A DNA stretch of 64,000 nt from Ferrovibrio sp964429465 (GTDB taxonomy: Bacteria > Pseudomonadota > Alphaproteobacteria > Ferrovibrionales > Ferrovibrionaceae): positions 1 to 64,000 of the forward strand of contig CAYSCA010000001.1 of the NCBI GenBank assembly GCA_964429465.1, read 5' to 3'. The position numbers and the translations under genes were made by a program. Below, in pieces: positions 43,019 to 51,740 of this stretch. The notes under the pieces were generated by a model. That model worked only from the letters and a program-made list of their open reading frames with translations, was not told the DNA's origin and searched no databases. Numbering within the stretch: the stretch's first letter is position 1; each line of letters begins with the position of its first letter.

Positions 43019-45106
43019 TCACGCCTTGGCCGGCCGTGCGGGAGCACGCTTGGTCTTCCACCAATGGAAGACCAGCAGCGAAGCCGCCAGCGCATAGCCG
43101 ATCTCGTCAGTGGCGGGAAGCGCGAGGACCAGCAGGAAGGCCGCGACCGTGGCCCAGATACGCTCCGGCCAGTTCATCGGCCCGATCAGCCAGGCGCTCG
43201 CAGCGCCGCCCCACAGGCCGACAGAGACGATGGCCTTGATGAAGACATAGGCCGTATCGAAAGCCGTACCGCCCTGCAGCATCAGGGCCGGCGTGTAGAC
43301 GGCCATGAAGGGGACGACATAACCGGCCAGTCCGATCTTGGTCGCCGTCACCGCGATCTTCATATGCGATTCCTTGGCGATGGACTGCGCCGCCAGGGCC
43401 GCCAGGGCCACCGGCGGCGTGAGGTCAGCCATGATGCCAAAATAGAATACAAACATATGGCTGACGATCAGCGGGACGCCCATCTCCAGCAGCACCGGCG
43501 CTGCCATGGCGCTGGTGATGATGTAATTCGGAATCGTCGGCAGCCCGGTGCCCAGCACCAGACAGACCACCATGGTCATCAGCAGCGCCAGCAGCAGATT
43601 GTCACCCGCCACTGCGAGAATGCCGCGCGCGATCTCGTTGGCCAGTCCGGTCATCTGCATAATGCCGATCAGAATGCCGACCAACGCGCAGGCCATGCCG
43701 ACGCCCAGAGCGCCCTTGGCGGCATCGGCAAAGCTTTCCAGCAGCAGTTTCTGGGTTTCCAGCCCGCCCTTGATGAACCAGGTGCCGACTACCAGAAGCC
43801 CGACCAGCACCACAGCGGCGGATTCAACGCGCAGGCCGACAACCTGGTAGAGCAGCGCGGCCGCAACGCCGAGGCTGATCCAGAAGACGACACGGAGCAG
43901 CACGACCTTGGTCGCACCGACGGCCTTCTGCCCGAGGATCAGCATTGCGGTGATCGCCATGCCGATGGTACCGGCGAATAGCGGCGTGAAGCCGGAGAAC
44001 AGCAGGTAGACCAGCATGCCGAGCGGCAGCAGCAGGTACCAGTTTGTCTTGATCGCCTGCCAGGCGTTCGGGCATTCCGCCTTCGGCATGCCGACCAGGT
44101 TGTAGCGGCCGGCCTCGAGATGGACCATCCAGAAGGCCGAGCCGAAATAGAGGAAGGCGGGAATGATCGCGGCGAGAGCGATCTCCGAATAGGGCACGCC
44201 GATGGTTTCGGCCATGATGAAGGCGACGGCGCCCATGACCGGCGGCATGATCTGCCCGCCCATCGAGGCGCAGGCCTCGACAGCGCCGGCGAATTGCGCG
44301 CGATAGCCGAAACGCATCATCAGTGGAATGGTGAACTGGCCGGTGGTCAGCACGTTGGCCACGCCCGATCCGTTGATGGTGCCCATCAGGCCCGACGAGA
44401 TCACCGCCACCTTGGCCGGCCCGCCCTTCTGGTGTCCGACGGTGCCGAGCGCGATATCGTTGAAGAGCTGGATCATGCCGGCCCGTTCGAGCAGCGCGCC
44501 AAACAGGATGAAAAGGAAGATGAAGGTGGCGGAAACGAATGTAGGGGTGCCGTAGATGCCTTCCGTGCCGAGATAGAGCACGTCGATGACCTGCTCGATG
44601 TCGAAGCCGCGATGCACCAGAAAACCGGGCAGTTCGCGGCCGAACAGGGCATAGGGAATGAAAATCGCGCAGATCAGCGGCAGTTCCCAGCCCATGATGC
44701 GCCTGGCGCCTTCGACCACTAGGGCGACGACAATCACGCCGACCACCAGGTCGGTCATGGTGGGATCGCCGGCCCGCAGGATCAGGTCGCCTTCAAATAC
44801 CCAGTGGTAGAGGCCGAGCGCAAATCCGGTGAGGGCGAGAACCCAGTCATACCAGGGCGCACGGTCCGACGGCTTTCCCTTCCGGACGCGAAACAGGATG
44901 AAGGTGAGCAACAGCAGGAAGCCGACATGCAGGCTGCGCAGCACCTGCGAGGAAACCGGATTGAATGCTGCGGTATAGATCTGGAAGAAAGTGAAGGCCA
45001 CGGCGAAATAGAATACGGCCCGCCCCTGCCAGCCGGTCAGCGCCGAAGCGGCATGCACCGGGTTTTCACGATCGACGACTGCCGCAGTCTCATTATTCGC
45101 GGTCAT
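43019..45106 (-). CDS. TRAP transporter fused permease (4TM/12TM)
   Basis: A 695-residue inner-membrane protein that fuses the small and large TRAP permease units, the form used with TAXI binding proteins. Typical stretches are NDIALGTVGHQKGGPAKVAV, SGLMGTINGSGVANVLTTG and GFDIEQVIDVLYLGTEGIYG. It uses ion gradients to import an organic anion, often glutamate or a dicarboxylate in known cases. It is separated from the binding-protein gene by a strong terminator hairpin (45128-45159), so it should be made in smaller amount. Confidence 0.94.
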   Translation of the reverse strand: MTANNETAAVVDRENPVHAASALTGWQGRAVFYFAVAFTFFQIYTAAFNPVSSQVLRSLHVGFLLLLTFILFRVRKGKPSDRAPWYDWVLALTGFALGLYHWVFEGDLILRAGDPTMTDLVVGVIVVALVVEGARRIMGWELPLICAIFIPYALFGRELPGFLVHRGFDIEQVIDVLYLGTEGIYGTPTFVSATFIFLFILFGALLERAGMIQLFNDIALGTVGHQKGGPAKVAVISSGLMGTINGSGVANVLTTGQFTIPLMMRFGYRAQFAGAVEACASMGGQIMPPVMGAVAFIMAETIGVPYSEIALAAIIPAFLYFGSAFWMVHLEAGRYNLVGMPKAECPNAWQAIKTNWYLLLPLGMLVYLLFSGFTPLFAGTIGMAITAMLILGQKAVGATKVVLLRVVFWISLGVAAALLYQVVGLRVESAAVVLVGLLVVGTWFIKGGLETQKLLLESFADAAKGALGVGMACALVGILIGIMQMTGLANEIARGILAVAGDNLLLALLMTMVVCLVLGTGLPTIPNYIITSAMAAPVLLEMGVPLIVSHMFVFYFGIMADLTPPVALAALAAQSIAKESHMKIAVTATKIGLAGYVVPFMAVYTPALMLQGGTAFDTAYVFIKAIVSVGLWGGAASAWLIGPMNWPERIWATVAAFLLVLALPATDEIGYALAASLLVFHWWKTKRAPARPAKA

Positions 45107-45127
45107 GTTCCCTGCCCCTTAAGAAAA

Positions 45128-45159
45128 ACGCCGGCGCCAGATTTGTTTGGCGCCGGCGT
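45128..45159 (-). terminator. Intrinsic terminator between binding protein and permease genes
   Basis: A perfect 12-bp inverted repeat (ACGCCGGCGCCA at 45128-45139, TGGCGCCGGCGT at 45148-45159) with an 8-base loop. On the minus strand the hairpin is followed directly by TTTTTCTT. It sits inside the operon, 21 bp after the binding-protein stop and before the permease start at 45106. Partial termination would set a high ratio of binding protein to permease. Confidence 0.85.
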
Positions 45160-45179
45160 GAACCCATGCCGGTTACTGT

Positions 45180-46139
45180 TTACTTCAGCAGGCCGGCTTC
45201 CTTGTAATACTTCTCCGCGCCCGGATGCAGCGGCACCGGCGGATTCTTGGCCATCTGGTCCTTCTTGATCCCCTTGGCGGCGGAATGGGCCGCGTAAAGC
45301 TGATCCAGGCCTTCGACCATGGCCTTCGCCATCTTGTAGGCAAGCTCGTTGCTCACCTTGTTGGTGCTGACGAAGTAGTTGCCCACGGCCGCCGCCGGAA
45401 CGGCACCGCTCATGCCCGGATAGGTGTTGGCCGGGATTTCGGTGGCGATATAGGCGGGATCACCGATCTTCTTCACGATATCGGCCGGAACCGGCACCAT
45501 GACGATCGGGATCGAGTTCGCGAGATCGCGGATCGAGGAAACGCCCAGGCCCGCCGATTGCAGGGTTGCGTCGATCTGACGGTTCTTCATCAGGTCAACC
45601 GACTCACCGAAGCCGAGATACTCGACCTTGGCGAAATCCTCGTACTTGATGCCGGCGGCGCCGAACACGGCCCGCGCATTGATCTCGGTGCCGGATTTCG
45701 GCGCGCCGACCGAGACGCGCTTGCCCTTGAGGTCGGCCAGCGTCTTGATGCCCGAATCCTTGCTGGCAACGATCTGAATGTAGTTGTTGTAGGCTGCGGC
45801 AATGACCCGCAGGGACGTCAGCTTCTGCGGGAAACCGGCTTCGGCATCGCCCTTCCAGGCATTCGACAGGGTGTCGCCGAGCGTAAGGGCAATCTCGCCC
45901 TTGCGGGTATTCAGCAGGTTCAGGTTCTCGACCGACGCCTTGGTCGGCTGCACCTGCACCTTGGCGTTCGGGATTGCCTTGGCGTAGACGTTCGAAAGCG
46001 CCACGCCGATCGGGTAATAGGCGCCCGAGGTGCCGCCGGTCAGGATATTGATGAAATCCTGCGCCTTGGCAGTCCCGGCAACGGCGAAGGACATGGACAA
46101 TGCCGCCGCTGCGACGAGGGTCCGGCGAGTAAGGGTCAT
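45180..46139 (-). CDS. TAXI family TRAP transporter substrate-binding protein
   Basis: A 319-residue periplasmic protein with a signal peptide ending near KAQ (residue 27) and the TAXI hallmark ILTGGTSGAYYPIGVALSN. Further family parts are NLNLLNTRKGEIALTLGD and GKRVSVGAPKSGTEINARA. It delivers the ligand to the fused TRAP permease downstream. ATG 46139 has GGGAGGAA 5-6 bases upstream. The DctBD-like pair upstream is the likely regulator. Confidence 0.94.
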   Translation of the reverse strand: MTLTRRTLVAAAALSMSFAVAGTAKAQDFINILTGGTSGAYYPIGVALSNVYAKAIPNAKVQVQPTKASVENLNLLNTRKGEIALTLGDTLSNAWKGDAEAGFPQKLTSLRVIAAAYNNYIQIVASKDSGIKTLADLKGKRVSVGAPKSGTEINARAVFGAAGIKYEDFAKVEYLGFGESVDLMKNRQIDATLQSAGLGVSSIRDLANSIPIVMVPVPADIVKKIGDPAYIATEIPANTYPGMSGAVPAAAVGNYFVSTNKVSNELAYKMAKAMVEGLDQLYAAHSAAKGIKKDQMAKNPPVPLHPGAEKYYKEAGLLK

Positions 46140-46210
46140 AGTGTTCCTCCCAAGGTTCAACACGGCTGTGTGGCCTCTTCTCTACGAGCGAGGTTTTACC
46201 GACTGGGGTG

Positions 46211-46249
46211 GGATTCCGCAATTCCCTTGTGGAATTGCCCAAGGAATCC
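46211..46249. promoter_or_regulatory. Nested palindrome, possible activator site of the TAXI operon
   Basis: The inner arms GCAATTCC (46218-46225) and GGAATTGC (46231-46238) are a perfect 8-bp repeat around CTTGT. Outer arms GGATTCC (46211-46217) and GGAATCC (46243-46249) also match, with 4 extra bases on one side. A similar GCAAT...CCTGT...TTGC element is upstream of the kinase gene (49845-49864). The DctD-like regulator is the natural candidate to bind it. Its place downstream of the candidate sigma-54 promoter is unusual. Confidence 0.5.
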
Positions 46250-46403
46250 AACCTTTTCTCTCAGTAGTTCACGCTGAGGAAGCCGGCGCCCGGCACGGCA
46301 GGACGCGATCGGGGGAAAGAGATCCGGACCCGCCGTTCATGCGGTCCTGGGCTGGAAATCCCTCCCCTGCATCTTCGCTCTGCCGGCGAAGCCCTCCCTG
46401 TTC

Positions 46404-46419
46404 AGCAAGAGGCATACCA
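46404..46419 (-). promoter_or_regulatory. Candidate sigma-54 promoter of the TAXI-TRAP operon
   Basis: Minus strand TGGTAT-GCCTC-TTGCT: the invariant GG and GC are spaced exactly 10 bases apart and the -12 element is perfect. The consensus is TGGCAC-N5-TTGCW. Predicted start near 46393. An encoded sigma-54-dependent regulator lies next to it. Confidence 0.55.
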
Positions 46420-46535
46420 GAGCGCTGATCACGGCTAGAGGCTTGATTCTCCAGCCTGCAGACCTTCCGCTAGCTTTCCGGCGCGGCATCAATCCGCCCA
46501 TTCCGCTTTTCACATAGGCGGAAATCCGCCCAGCA

Positions 46536-47900
46536 TCAGCCCTGCAGATAGCGGCGACGGTCGATGCCGTACCGCTCCATCTTCTCGTTCAGCGTGCGGC
46601 GCGGCAAACCGAGCTGCTCCATGGTCAGCCGTACATCGCCGCGGGATTCGGCCAGCGCGGTCTCGATGCAGCGCTTTTCGAAAGCGGCAACCTTGGCCGC
46701 CAGATTGCGGCCATCCGAAGGTTCGGACTTTCCCTCGCCGGCGCGCGCCAATGGTCCTGAAAGCGCCCGCAAGCCCAGCACATGGCGCTCGGCGACGTTC
46801 CGCAACTCCCGGACATTGCCCGGCCAGTCGTATTCCTGCAGCATCGCCATGGCGGCATCGTCCAGCGGCGCGACTTCGCGTCCATGCAGGCGCATCGCCT
46901 CGTTGACGAAGGCCTGAAACAGCAGCGGTATATCCTCGCGCCGCTCCCGCAAGGCCGGGATCCGCAGCTCGGCAACATTCAGACGGTAATAGAGATCGGC
47001 CCGGAAGCTTCCGGCATCGGCAGCCGCACGCAAATCGGCCTTCGTCGCGGCAATCACTCGGAAGTCCACCGGAATGGTCTTGTTCGAGCCCAGACGTTCG
47101 ATCGCCTTCTCCTGCAGAACCCGCAGCAGCTTCGCCTGCAAGGCCAGCGGCATGCTTTCGATCTCGTCGAGAAACAGCGTGCCGCCATGGGCATATTCCA
47201 GTCGGCCCACCCGCCGCTCGGCAGCACCGGTGAAGGCGCCGCGCTCGTATCCCATCAGCTCGCCCTCGAACAGGCTTTCCGGAACCGCCGCGCAGTTGAT
47301 GGCAACGAACGGGCGCGCCGCGCGCGGCCCGAGATCGTGCAGGCAACGCGCCACCATCTCCTTCCCCGCTCCCGTTTCGCCGAGCACCAGCACAGGCGCC
47401 GACGTCGCCGCCAGGTCGGCGATATCCTGGCGCAGTTCCTCGATAGCCCGGCCGGTACCGATCAGCCTGGCGGCGATCCCGCTTTCGGCCGCCAGCTGCG
47501 CCTGCAGGCGGCGGTTCTCCAGCACGAGGCGGCGCTTGTCGGCGGCACGGCGCAGGGCTTCGGCAAGGCGCTCGGGCGAGAACGGCTTCTCGATGAAGTC
47601 GTAGGCGCCGCGCCGCATGGCATCCACCGCCATGCCGATATCGCCATGCCCGGTGATCAGCACGACCGGAAGCTCGGCATCGATGCTGCGCACCCGCTCC
47701 AGAAGCTGCAGGCCGTCGATCTGCGGCAGTTTGACATCCGACACGATTACGCCGGGATAGTCGGTTGCGATGCGGTCGAGCGCCGAAGCGGCTGTTTCAT
47801 GCAGCTCGACATCGAAACCCGCCAGGTCGAGCCATTGCCGGACCGACAGCCGCACAGGAGCCTCATCATCGACGAATAGGATCGCTGGCCTGTCGCTCAT
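46536..47900 (-). CDS. Sigma-54-dependent response regulator, DctD-like
   Basis: A 454-residue NtrC-family regulator. The receiver domain is at residues 5-118 with Asp55 as phosphorylation site (VSDVKLPQIDG) and the conserved Lys in FIEKPF. The AAA+ domain has Walker A GETGAGKE, the sigma-54 contact loop GAFTGA and LFLDEIESMP. A Fis-type helix-turn-helix ends the protein (MEQLGLPRRTLNEKMERYG). It should activate sigma-54 promoters when phosphorylated by the kinase encoded just upstream, whose stop it overlaps (ATGA). The likely targets are the TAXI-TRAP operon and its own operon. Confidence 0.95.
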   Translation of the reverse strand: MSDRPAILFVDDEAPVRLSVRQWLDLAGFDVELHETAASALDRIATDYPGVIVSDVKLPQIDGLQLLERVRSIDAELPVVLITGHGDIGMAVDAMRRGAYDFIEKPFSPERLAEALRRAADKRRLVLENRRLQAQLAAESGIAARLIGTGRAIEELRQDIADLAATSAPVLVLGETGAGKEMVARCLHDLGPRAARPFVAINCAAVPESLFEGELMGYERGAFTGAAERRVGRLEYAHGGTLFLDEIESMPLALQAKLLRVLQEKAIERLGSNKTIPVDFRVIAATKADLRAAADAGSFRADLYYRLNVAELRIPALRERREDIPLLFQAFVNEAMRLHGREVAPLDDAAMAMLQEYDWPGNVRELRNVAERHVLGLRALSGPLARAGEGKSEPSDGRNLAAKVAAFEKRCIETALAESRGDVRLTMEQLGLPRRTLNEKMERYGIDRRRYLQG

Positions 47901-49759
47901 CGCATACTCCGTTCAGCGGCGATATCGGTTGCGGCGGCGGTCGCGGATGTGGGGGCCGGCAGCCAGAGAGTGAAGATCGCACCGCCGCCCATGGCGGAGG
48001 CCGCTTTCAAGCTGCCGCCGAAATCATGAACGATGCCGTGCGAGATCGCCAATCCGAGCCCCAATCCCTCGCCCACCTGCTTGGTGGTGAAAAACGGATC
48101 GAACAGGTGTTCCATATGTTCGGGCGAGATGCCGATACCCGTATCGGCGATACTGACCGACCAGCCGCCCGCCTGCTCCTCAGCCGTGATCTCCAGGCGT
48201 CTTGCAGCACTGTCCGTCATCGCATCGCAGGCGTTCCGCAGCAGATTTATGAGCACCTGCTCAAGACGGATATCGTCAGCCAGGACAAGAGCGCGGTCCG
48301 GCACCTGGACCCTGACGACGACCTGTTCCAGACGGAGCCGCGAGTCCAGCAGGGCCAGCGCATGTTCCACCACCTTGCACATCGCCACCGGCTTGCGGTC
48401 AGCCGAGCTTTTGCGGGCGAAGCTCTTCAGGTGCCGGGTGATTTCCGCCATACGGCGCGTCAGCCCCTCGATCATGGAGAGATTGGCGGTCACCTCGGTG
48501 AGGTCCCCTCGCTCGATGTAGATCTTCGAGGCCGCGGCGAAGGTGCTGATCGCGGTAAGCGGCTGATTGATCTCATGGGCGATGGCTGCCGACATCTGGC
48601 CAAGGGCAGCCAGCTTGCCGGCCTGCACCAGTTCGTCCTGTGCCGCACGCAATACACGTTCCGCCCGTTCGCGCTCGCGAACCTGCTTCTGCAGATCTTC
48701 GGTCCGCTCGGCGACGCGGATTTCCAGCTCATCCCTGGCGCGGCGGATGGCCTCGGCCACTGCTTCCCGGGCCTGCTGCCGCTGCCGGTATTGGCGGATG
48801 AACAGGATGCTCAGCGCCAGCAGGGCGCAGCAGGCGAGTGCCGCGAAGGCCGCCTGCCGCCCCTGGAGGTCGGCCGGCGACACGTCGGAAAGATAGATCA
48901 TCTTCCAGCCGTAGGTGGACAGCGGCTGCTCCTGCCGCAGATAGTGCCGCCCGCCATTTTCCATCAATGTTTTGCCGCGCCATTGATGGCCGCTTTCCGT
49001 CAGCGATAACGGCCGCAGTTCGATGTCGCCATATTTCTTCGTTTCCCTGAGGATCGTTCTGGCTTCCGCATCAAGCGGCTGCAGGGTGGTGAAACGCCAG
49101 TCGGGGCGGCTGGACAGGAAGACGACGCCGAATTCATCGACCAGCAAGACCGTCTCGCCGGCCTCTTCCCATGATTCCTGCAACGGCTCGATATCGAGGC
49201 GTACCACCGCGACGCCCGATATTCCGTCCGGATTGTGCACGGCACCCGCGAAGAAGAAGGCCGGCAATCCGGTGGTGACGCCGATCGCGAAATAGCGACC
49301 GCGATCCTCGGCGATCGCCTGCTTGAAGTAAGGGCGGAAGCCGTAATTCTGGCCGACAAAGCTGGTGCTCTCCGTCCAGTTGCTGGCGGCCCGGGTCAGG
49401 CCCGAAGTATCCATGACGTAGAGCACCGAAGTGCGGGCGGCGCTGTTCAGGTGTGCCAGTCGCTGGTTGACATTGTCGACCAGAAGCGGGTCGTCGGGCG
49501 AACGCAGCAAGGTCTGCACATCGCGGTCCCTGGCGAGAACCGCCGGCAGGTAGTCGTGTTTCTCCAGGTGGTTGCGGAACGACGACAGGTATAACCCGAG
49601 CCGCTGGCGGCCCTGCGCTTCGAGTTCTTCCATGGCCGACTGGCGTACCGCCTCGCCAAGCCACCAGGCCAGCAGCAGTGACAGCGCAAGCGCGGCCACG
49701 CCGACGATCACCTGCTGGCCGCGCGCCCTTCTGTGCGATCTCCGGGCCTGCGCGGCCAT
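47897..49759 (-). CDS. Sensor histidine kinase, DctB-like
   Basis: A 620-residue membrane kinase. Two membrane helices (about residues 18-38 and 305-325) surround a large periplasmic double-PDC sensor domain, as in the C4-dicarboxylate sensor DctB. A coiled coil (about 330-385) leads to the H-box AIAHEINQPLTAISTFA, and an ATPase domain follows with NLLRNACDAM and DTGIGI. It probably senses the ligand of the TAXI transporter. The DctD-like gene overlaps it, and a sigma-54 promoter match and palindrome lie just upstream. Confidence 0.93.
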   Translation of the reverse strand: MAAQARRSHRRARGQQVIVGVAALALSLLLAWWLGEAVRQSAMEELEAQGRQRLGLYLSSFRNHLEKHDYLPAVLARDRDVQTLLRSPDDPLLVDNVNQRLAHLNSAARTSVLYVMDTSGLTRAASNWTESTSFVGQNYGFRPYFKQAIAEDRGRYFAIGVTTGLPAFFFAGAVHNPDGISGVAVVRLDIEPLQESWEEAGETVLLVDEFGVVFLSSRPDWRFTTLQPLDAEARTILRETKKYGDIELRPLSLTESGHQWRGKTLMENGGRHYLRQEQPLSTYGWKMIYLSDVSPADLQGRQAAFAALACCALLALSILFIRQYRQRQQAREAVAEAIRRARDELEIRVAERTEDLQKQVRERERAERVLRAAQDELVQAGKLAALGQMSAAIAHEINQPLTAISTFAAASKIYIERGDLTEVTANLSMIEGLTRRMAEITRHLKSFARKSSADRKPVAMCKVVEHALALLDSRLRLEQVVVRVQVPDRALVLADDIRLEQVLINLLRNACDAMTDSAARRLEITAEEQAGGWSVSIADTGIGISPEHMEHLFDPFFTTKQVGEGLGLGLAISHGIVHDFGGSLKAASAMGGGAIFTLWLPAPTSATAAATDIAAERSMR

Positions 49760-49815
49760 CTTCGTTCCCCTGATACAAGCTGCCCATCGGGCATGCCGGA
49801 CATTGTATCCCGCCT

Positions 49816-49831
49816 AGCAAGCCCCAGGCCA
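49816..49831 (-). promoter_or_regulatory. Candidate sigma-54 promoter of the kinase-regulator operon
   Basis: Minus strand TGGCCT-GGGGC-TTGCT, with invariant GG and GC 10 bases apart and a perfect -12 element. The predicted start is near 49805, about 45 bases before the kinase ATG at 49759. This would make the pair self-activating. Confidence 0.55.
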
Positions 49832-49844
49832 GTTTGGAAGAGTC

Positions 49845-49864
49845 GCAATAAACCTGTAAGTTGC
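49845..49864. promoter_or_regulatory. GCAA-N12-TTGC element upstream of the kinase gene
   Basis: GCAATAAACCTGTAAGTTGC resembles the inner palindrome upstream of the TAXI operon (GCAAT, then C-pyrimidine-TGT, then TTGC). It lies 14 bases upstream of the candidate sigma-54 promoter. Weak evidence by itself; the value is in the resemblance. Confidence 0.35.
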
Positions 49865-49892
49865 TGAAAAATATAGGGCCCCTAAACTGATC

Positions 49893-49925
49893 CCAGGAAG
49901 ATCGGCAATTTTCCGCCGATCCTGG
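49893..49925 (-). repeat. Stem-loop after the NdvC-like gene
   Basis: CCAGG (49893-49897) and ATCGGC (49901-49906) pair with GCCGAT (49915-49920) and CCTGG (49921-49925), with AAG bulged. It sits 10 bp after the stop codon of the NdvC-like gene. It lacks a long T-run, so it may be a weak terminator or an RNA 3'-end stabiliser. Confidence 0.5.
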
Positions 49926-49934
49926 AAGGGCGGC

Positions 49935-51719
49935 CTAGGCGTCCTTCCCGGCGAGACCCGTTGTCCGGCCGGCGAACAGGTTTGCCAGCAGCGGGAGGGC
50001 ATAGCCGGCCGCGACCAGACACCAGAAGACAGCCTCGCGATTGCTCAGCCTCTCAATGACCAGCACGACCACAGGGACGGTCAGCAGCAGGTAGCCCAGC
50101 GCGGCTTCCCAGTTGAAATGCCCCTGGACATCCCCCTGCGCCGTCACAAAGGCAGCGCCCAGCGCCAGCCGGGGCGCGCGCCCCTCAAGCCGTGCCGAGA
50201 GGAGCCGCAGAACCGCATATCCGACAATCGGAAGCAGGAAGTAGTCGAGCGGGAAGTCACGGTAGCGGCCGGCGACCGCCAGCATGACGCATTGATACAG
50301 TGCCAGGACGGCAAACAGGGCGAACAGCCATTCTGCCAGACGGGTGCGACGCAGCCGGCGGTACGGCGCTTGCTCCTCCGGCGTGAGGCGCTGCAACCCG
50401 AATGGCAGGTAAAGCCGGCCGAACCGCCGCAACTCGGCCAGGCTGGTACCCAATGTGCGCAGGGGGGCCGGCGGTGCCGCCCTGCCCACGGCGCGATCCA
50501 GCAATTCGTGGAACAGCAGCAGCGTGAAGCCTGCCTGCAGGCCCGTCATGATGATGAACTCGGTAAACCGCAGCGCTGAGTAATTGTGCTCCAGGCCATA
50601 TTCGATGGTGGCGGCGAGGAAGCCTCCGATCATCTGGGCAAACAGCACGACAGCCAGCATGCCGGCGGGCGCCAGCGCCGCGATCTGGTGGGCATGCAGG
50701 ACAACGAGAATCAAGGCAATCAGCAGTCCCATGCCGGCGAAAAGCGGCCATTGCGGCAGATTGGAAACTTTGCCGCTGGCCGGGAATTTCGGATGGCGGA
50801 ATTCATCCAGCATGCCCCAGGCGCCGCCCACGGTTCCTTCAAGCGCGACCTTCCAGGGCTGGTCGAAGGCCTCGACCAGGTTGTAATTGAGCCCCTTCTC
50901 GGCAGCGAGATGTTTGAAATTGGCGATGAAGGTGGCTGCCTCGATGCGCGACGGGACTGCGTCGCGTCGCGAGCGGCCCTCGCTGGGCCAGCCCACCTCA
51001 CCGATCAGCACCGGCTTGCCGGGCAATTGCCGCCGTACCTCGTCATAGACCCACAGGATGTGCTCCATCGCGTGATCGACTCCGACGGGCATGTCCTCCC
51101 AGTAGGGCAGGAAATGCACCGTGATGAAATCGACCTCCTGCAGCAGGCGCGGATTCTGCAGCCAGAATTCCCAGACATCGGCGTAGGAAACCGGCTGCTT
51201 CACCGCCGCCTTCACGCGGCGGATATAGCCGATCAGCTGATCGGCGGTGAGATCCTTGCGCAGCAGCACCTCGTTGCCGACGATGACCCGTTTGATCGTG
51301 TCGGGATACCGGTTCGCCTGCTCGATCAGCGCGGCGATCTCTTTTTCGTTGACATCGAGCTCCTGGCCGAGCCAGGCGCTGTGCGTGACCTCAAGGCCGT
51401 ATTTTCCTGCGAGCTCCGGGACCACGCCGACGCCTTCCAGGCTGGTATAGGTCCGCACGCCTTTTGCTATGCCCTGCAGGCTGGCGAGATCTTCCTCGAC
51501 CTGCTCCTTGGTCGGAAAGATTTTCACCAATGGTCCCTGGCCGCGGCGGAAAGGGGCAAAGGAAACGCTCTGCACCGGCTCGGAGGCCGTGGCCTGTCCA
51601 TCGACCAGAACCGGCCGGCTCGGCAGCCACCAGGCGACGATATTGAGCGCGCCGGCCATGAAGATGAATACCAGCAGCAACAGCAGACGGCTGACCGGCT
51701 TCGATGTCGGCACGTGCAT
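49935..51719 (-). CDS. ndvC: NdvC-like beta-glucan enzyme (GH17 domain plus membrane domain)
   Basis: A 594-residue protein: an N-terminal helix (about 10-30), a GH17-type periplasmic domain (about 45-310) and about eight C-terminal helices. GH17 catalytic residues are seen as Glu in VIVGNEVLL (acid/base) and Glu in VLIGEVGWPSEG (nucleophile). The size (about 65 kDa) and layout fit Bradyrhizobium NdvC, linked with beta-1,6 linkage formation in cyclic beta-(1,3),(1,6)-glucan. The NdvB-like gene is 21 bp upstream on the same strand. These glucans act in the periplasm in osmoadaptation and plant interaction. The exact transferase activity is inference. Confidence 0.8.
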   Translation of the reverse strand: MHVPTSKPVSRLLLLLVFIFMAGALNIVAWWLPSRPVLVDGQATASEPVQSVSFAPFRRGQGPLVKIFPTKEQVEEDLASLQGIAKGVRTYTSLEGVGVVPELAGKYGLEVTHSAWLGQELDVNEKEIAALIEQANRYPDTIKRVIVGNEVLLRKDLTADQLIGYIRRVKAAVKQPVSYADVWEFWLQNPRLLQEVDFITVHFLPYWEDMPVGVDHAMEHILWVYDEVRRQLPGKPVLIGEVGWPSEGRSRRDAVPSRIEAATFIANFKHLAAEKGLNYNLVEAFDQPWKVALEGTVGGAWGMLDEFRHPKFPASGKVSNLPQWPLFAGMGLLIALILVVLHAHQIAALAPAGMLAVVLFAQMIGGFLAATIEYGLEHNYSALRFTEFIIMTGLQAGFTLLLFHELLDRAVGRAAPPAPLRTLGTSLAELRRFGRLYLPFGLQRLTPEEQAPYRRLRRTRLAEWLFALFAVLALYQCVMLAVAGRYRDFPLDYFLLPIVGYAVLRLLSARLEGRAPRLALGAAFVTAQGDVQGHFNWEAALGYLLLTVPVVVLVIERLSNREAVFWCLVAAGYALPLLANLFAGRTTGLAGKDA

Positions 51720-51740
51720 GATTGGATCCGTGAAGCGGTC

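Larger units (their letters stand above)
46140..46535. other. 396-bp regulatory region upstream of the TAXI operon
   Basis: No gene is visible. It holds a sigma-54 promoter match (46404-46419, minus strand) and a nested palindrome (46211-46249). The 9-mer ATCCGCCCA appears twice (46490-46499 area and 46523-46532 area) near the end of the regulator gene. A long 5' leader of about 250 bases is implied if the sigma-54 site is the start point. Confidence 0.55.

Noticed and set aside
46140..46210. Second sigma-54 site close to the TAXI start codon
   Set aside because: The best candidate has GG and GC separated by 9 bases in place of 10 and a poor -12 box; the match at 46404-46419 is much better.
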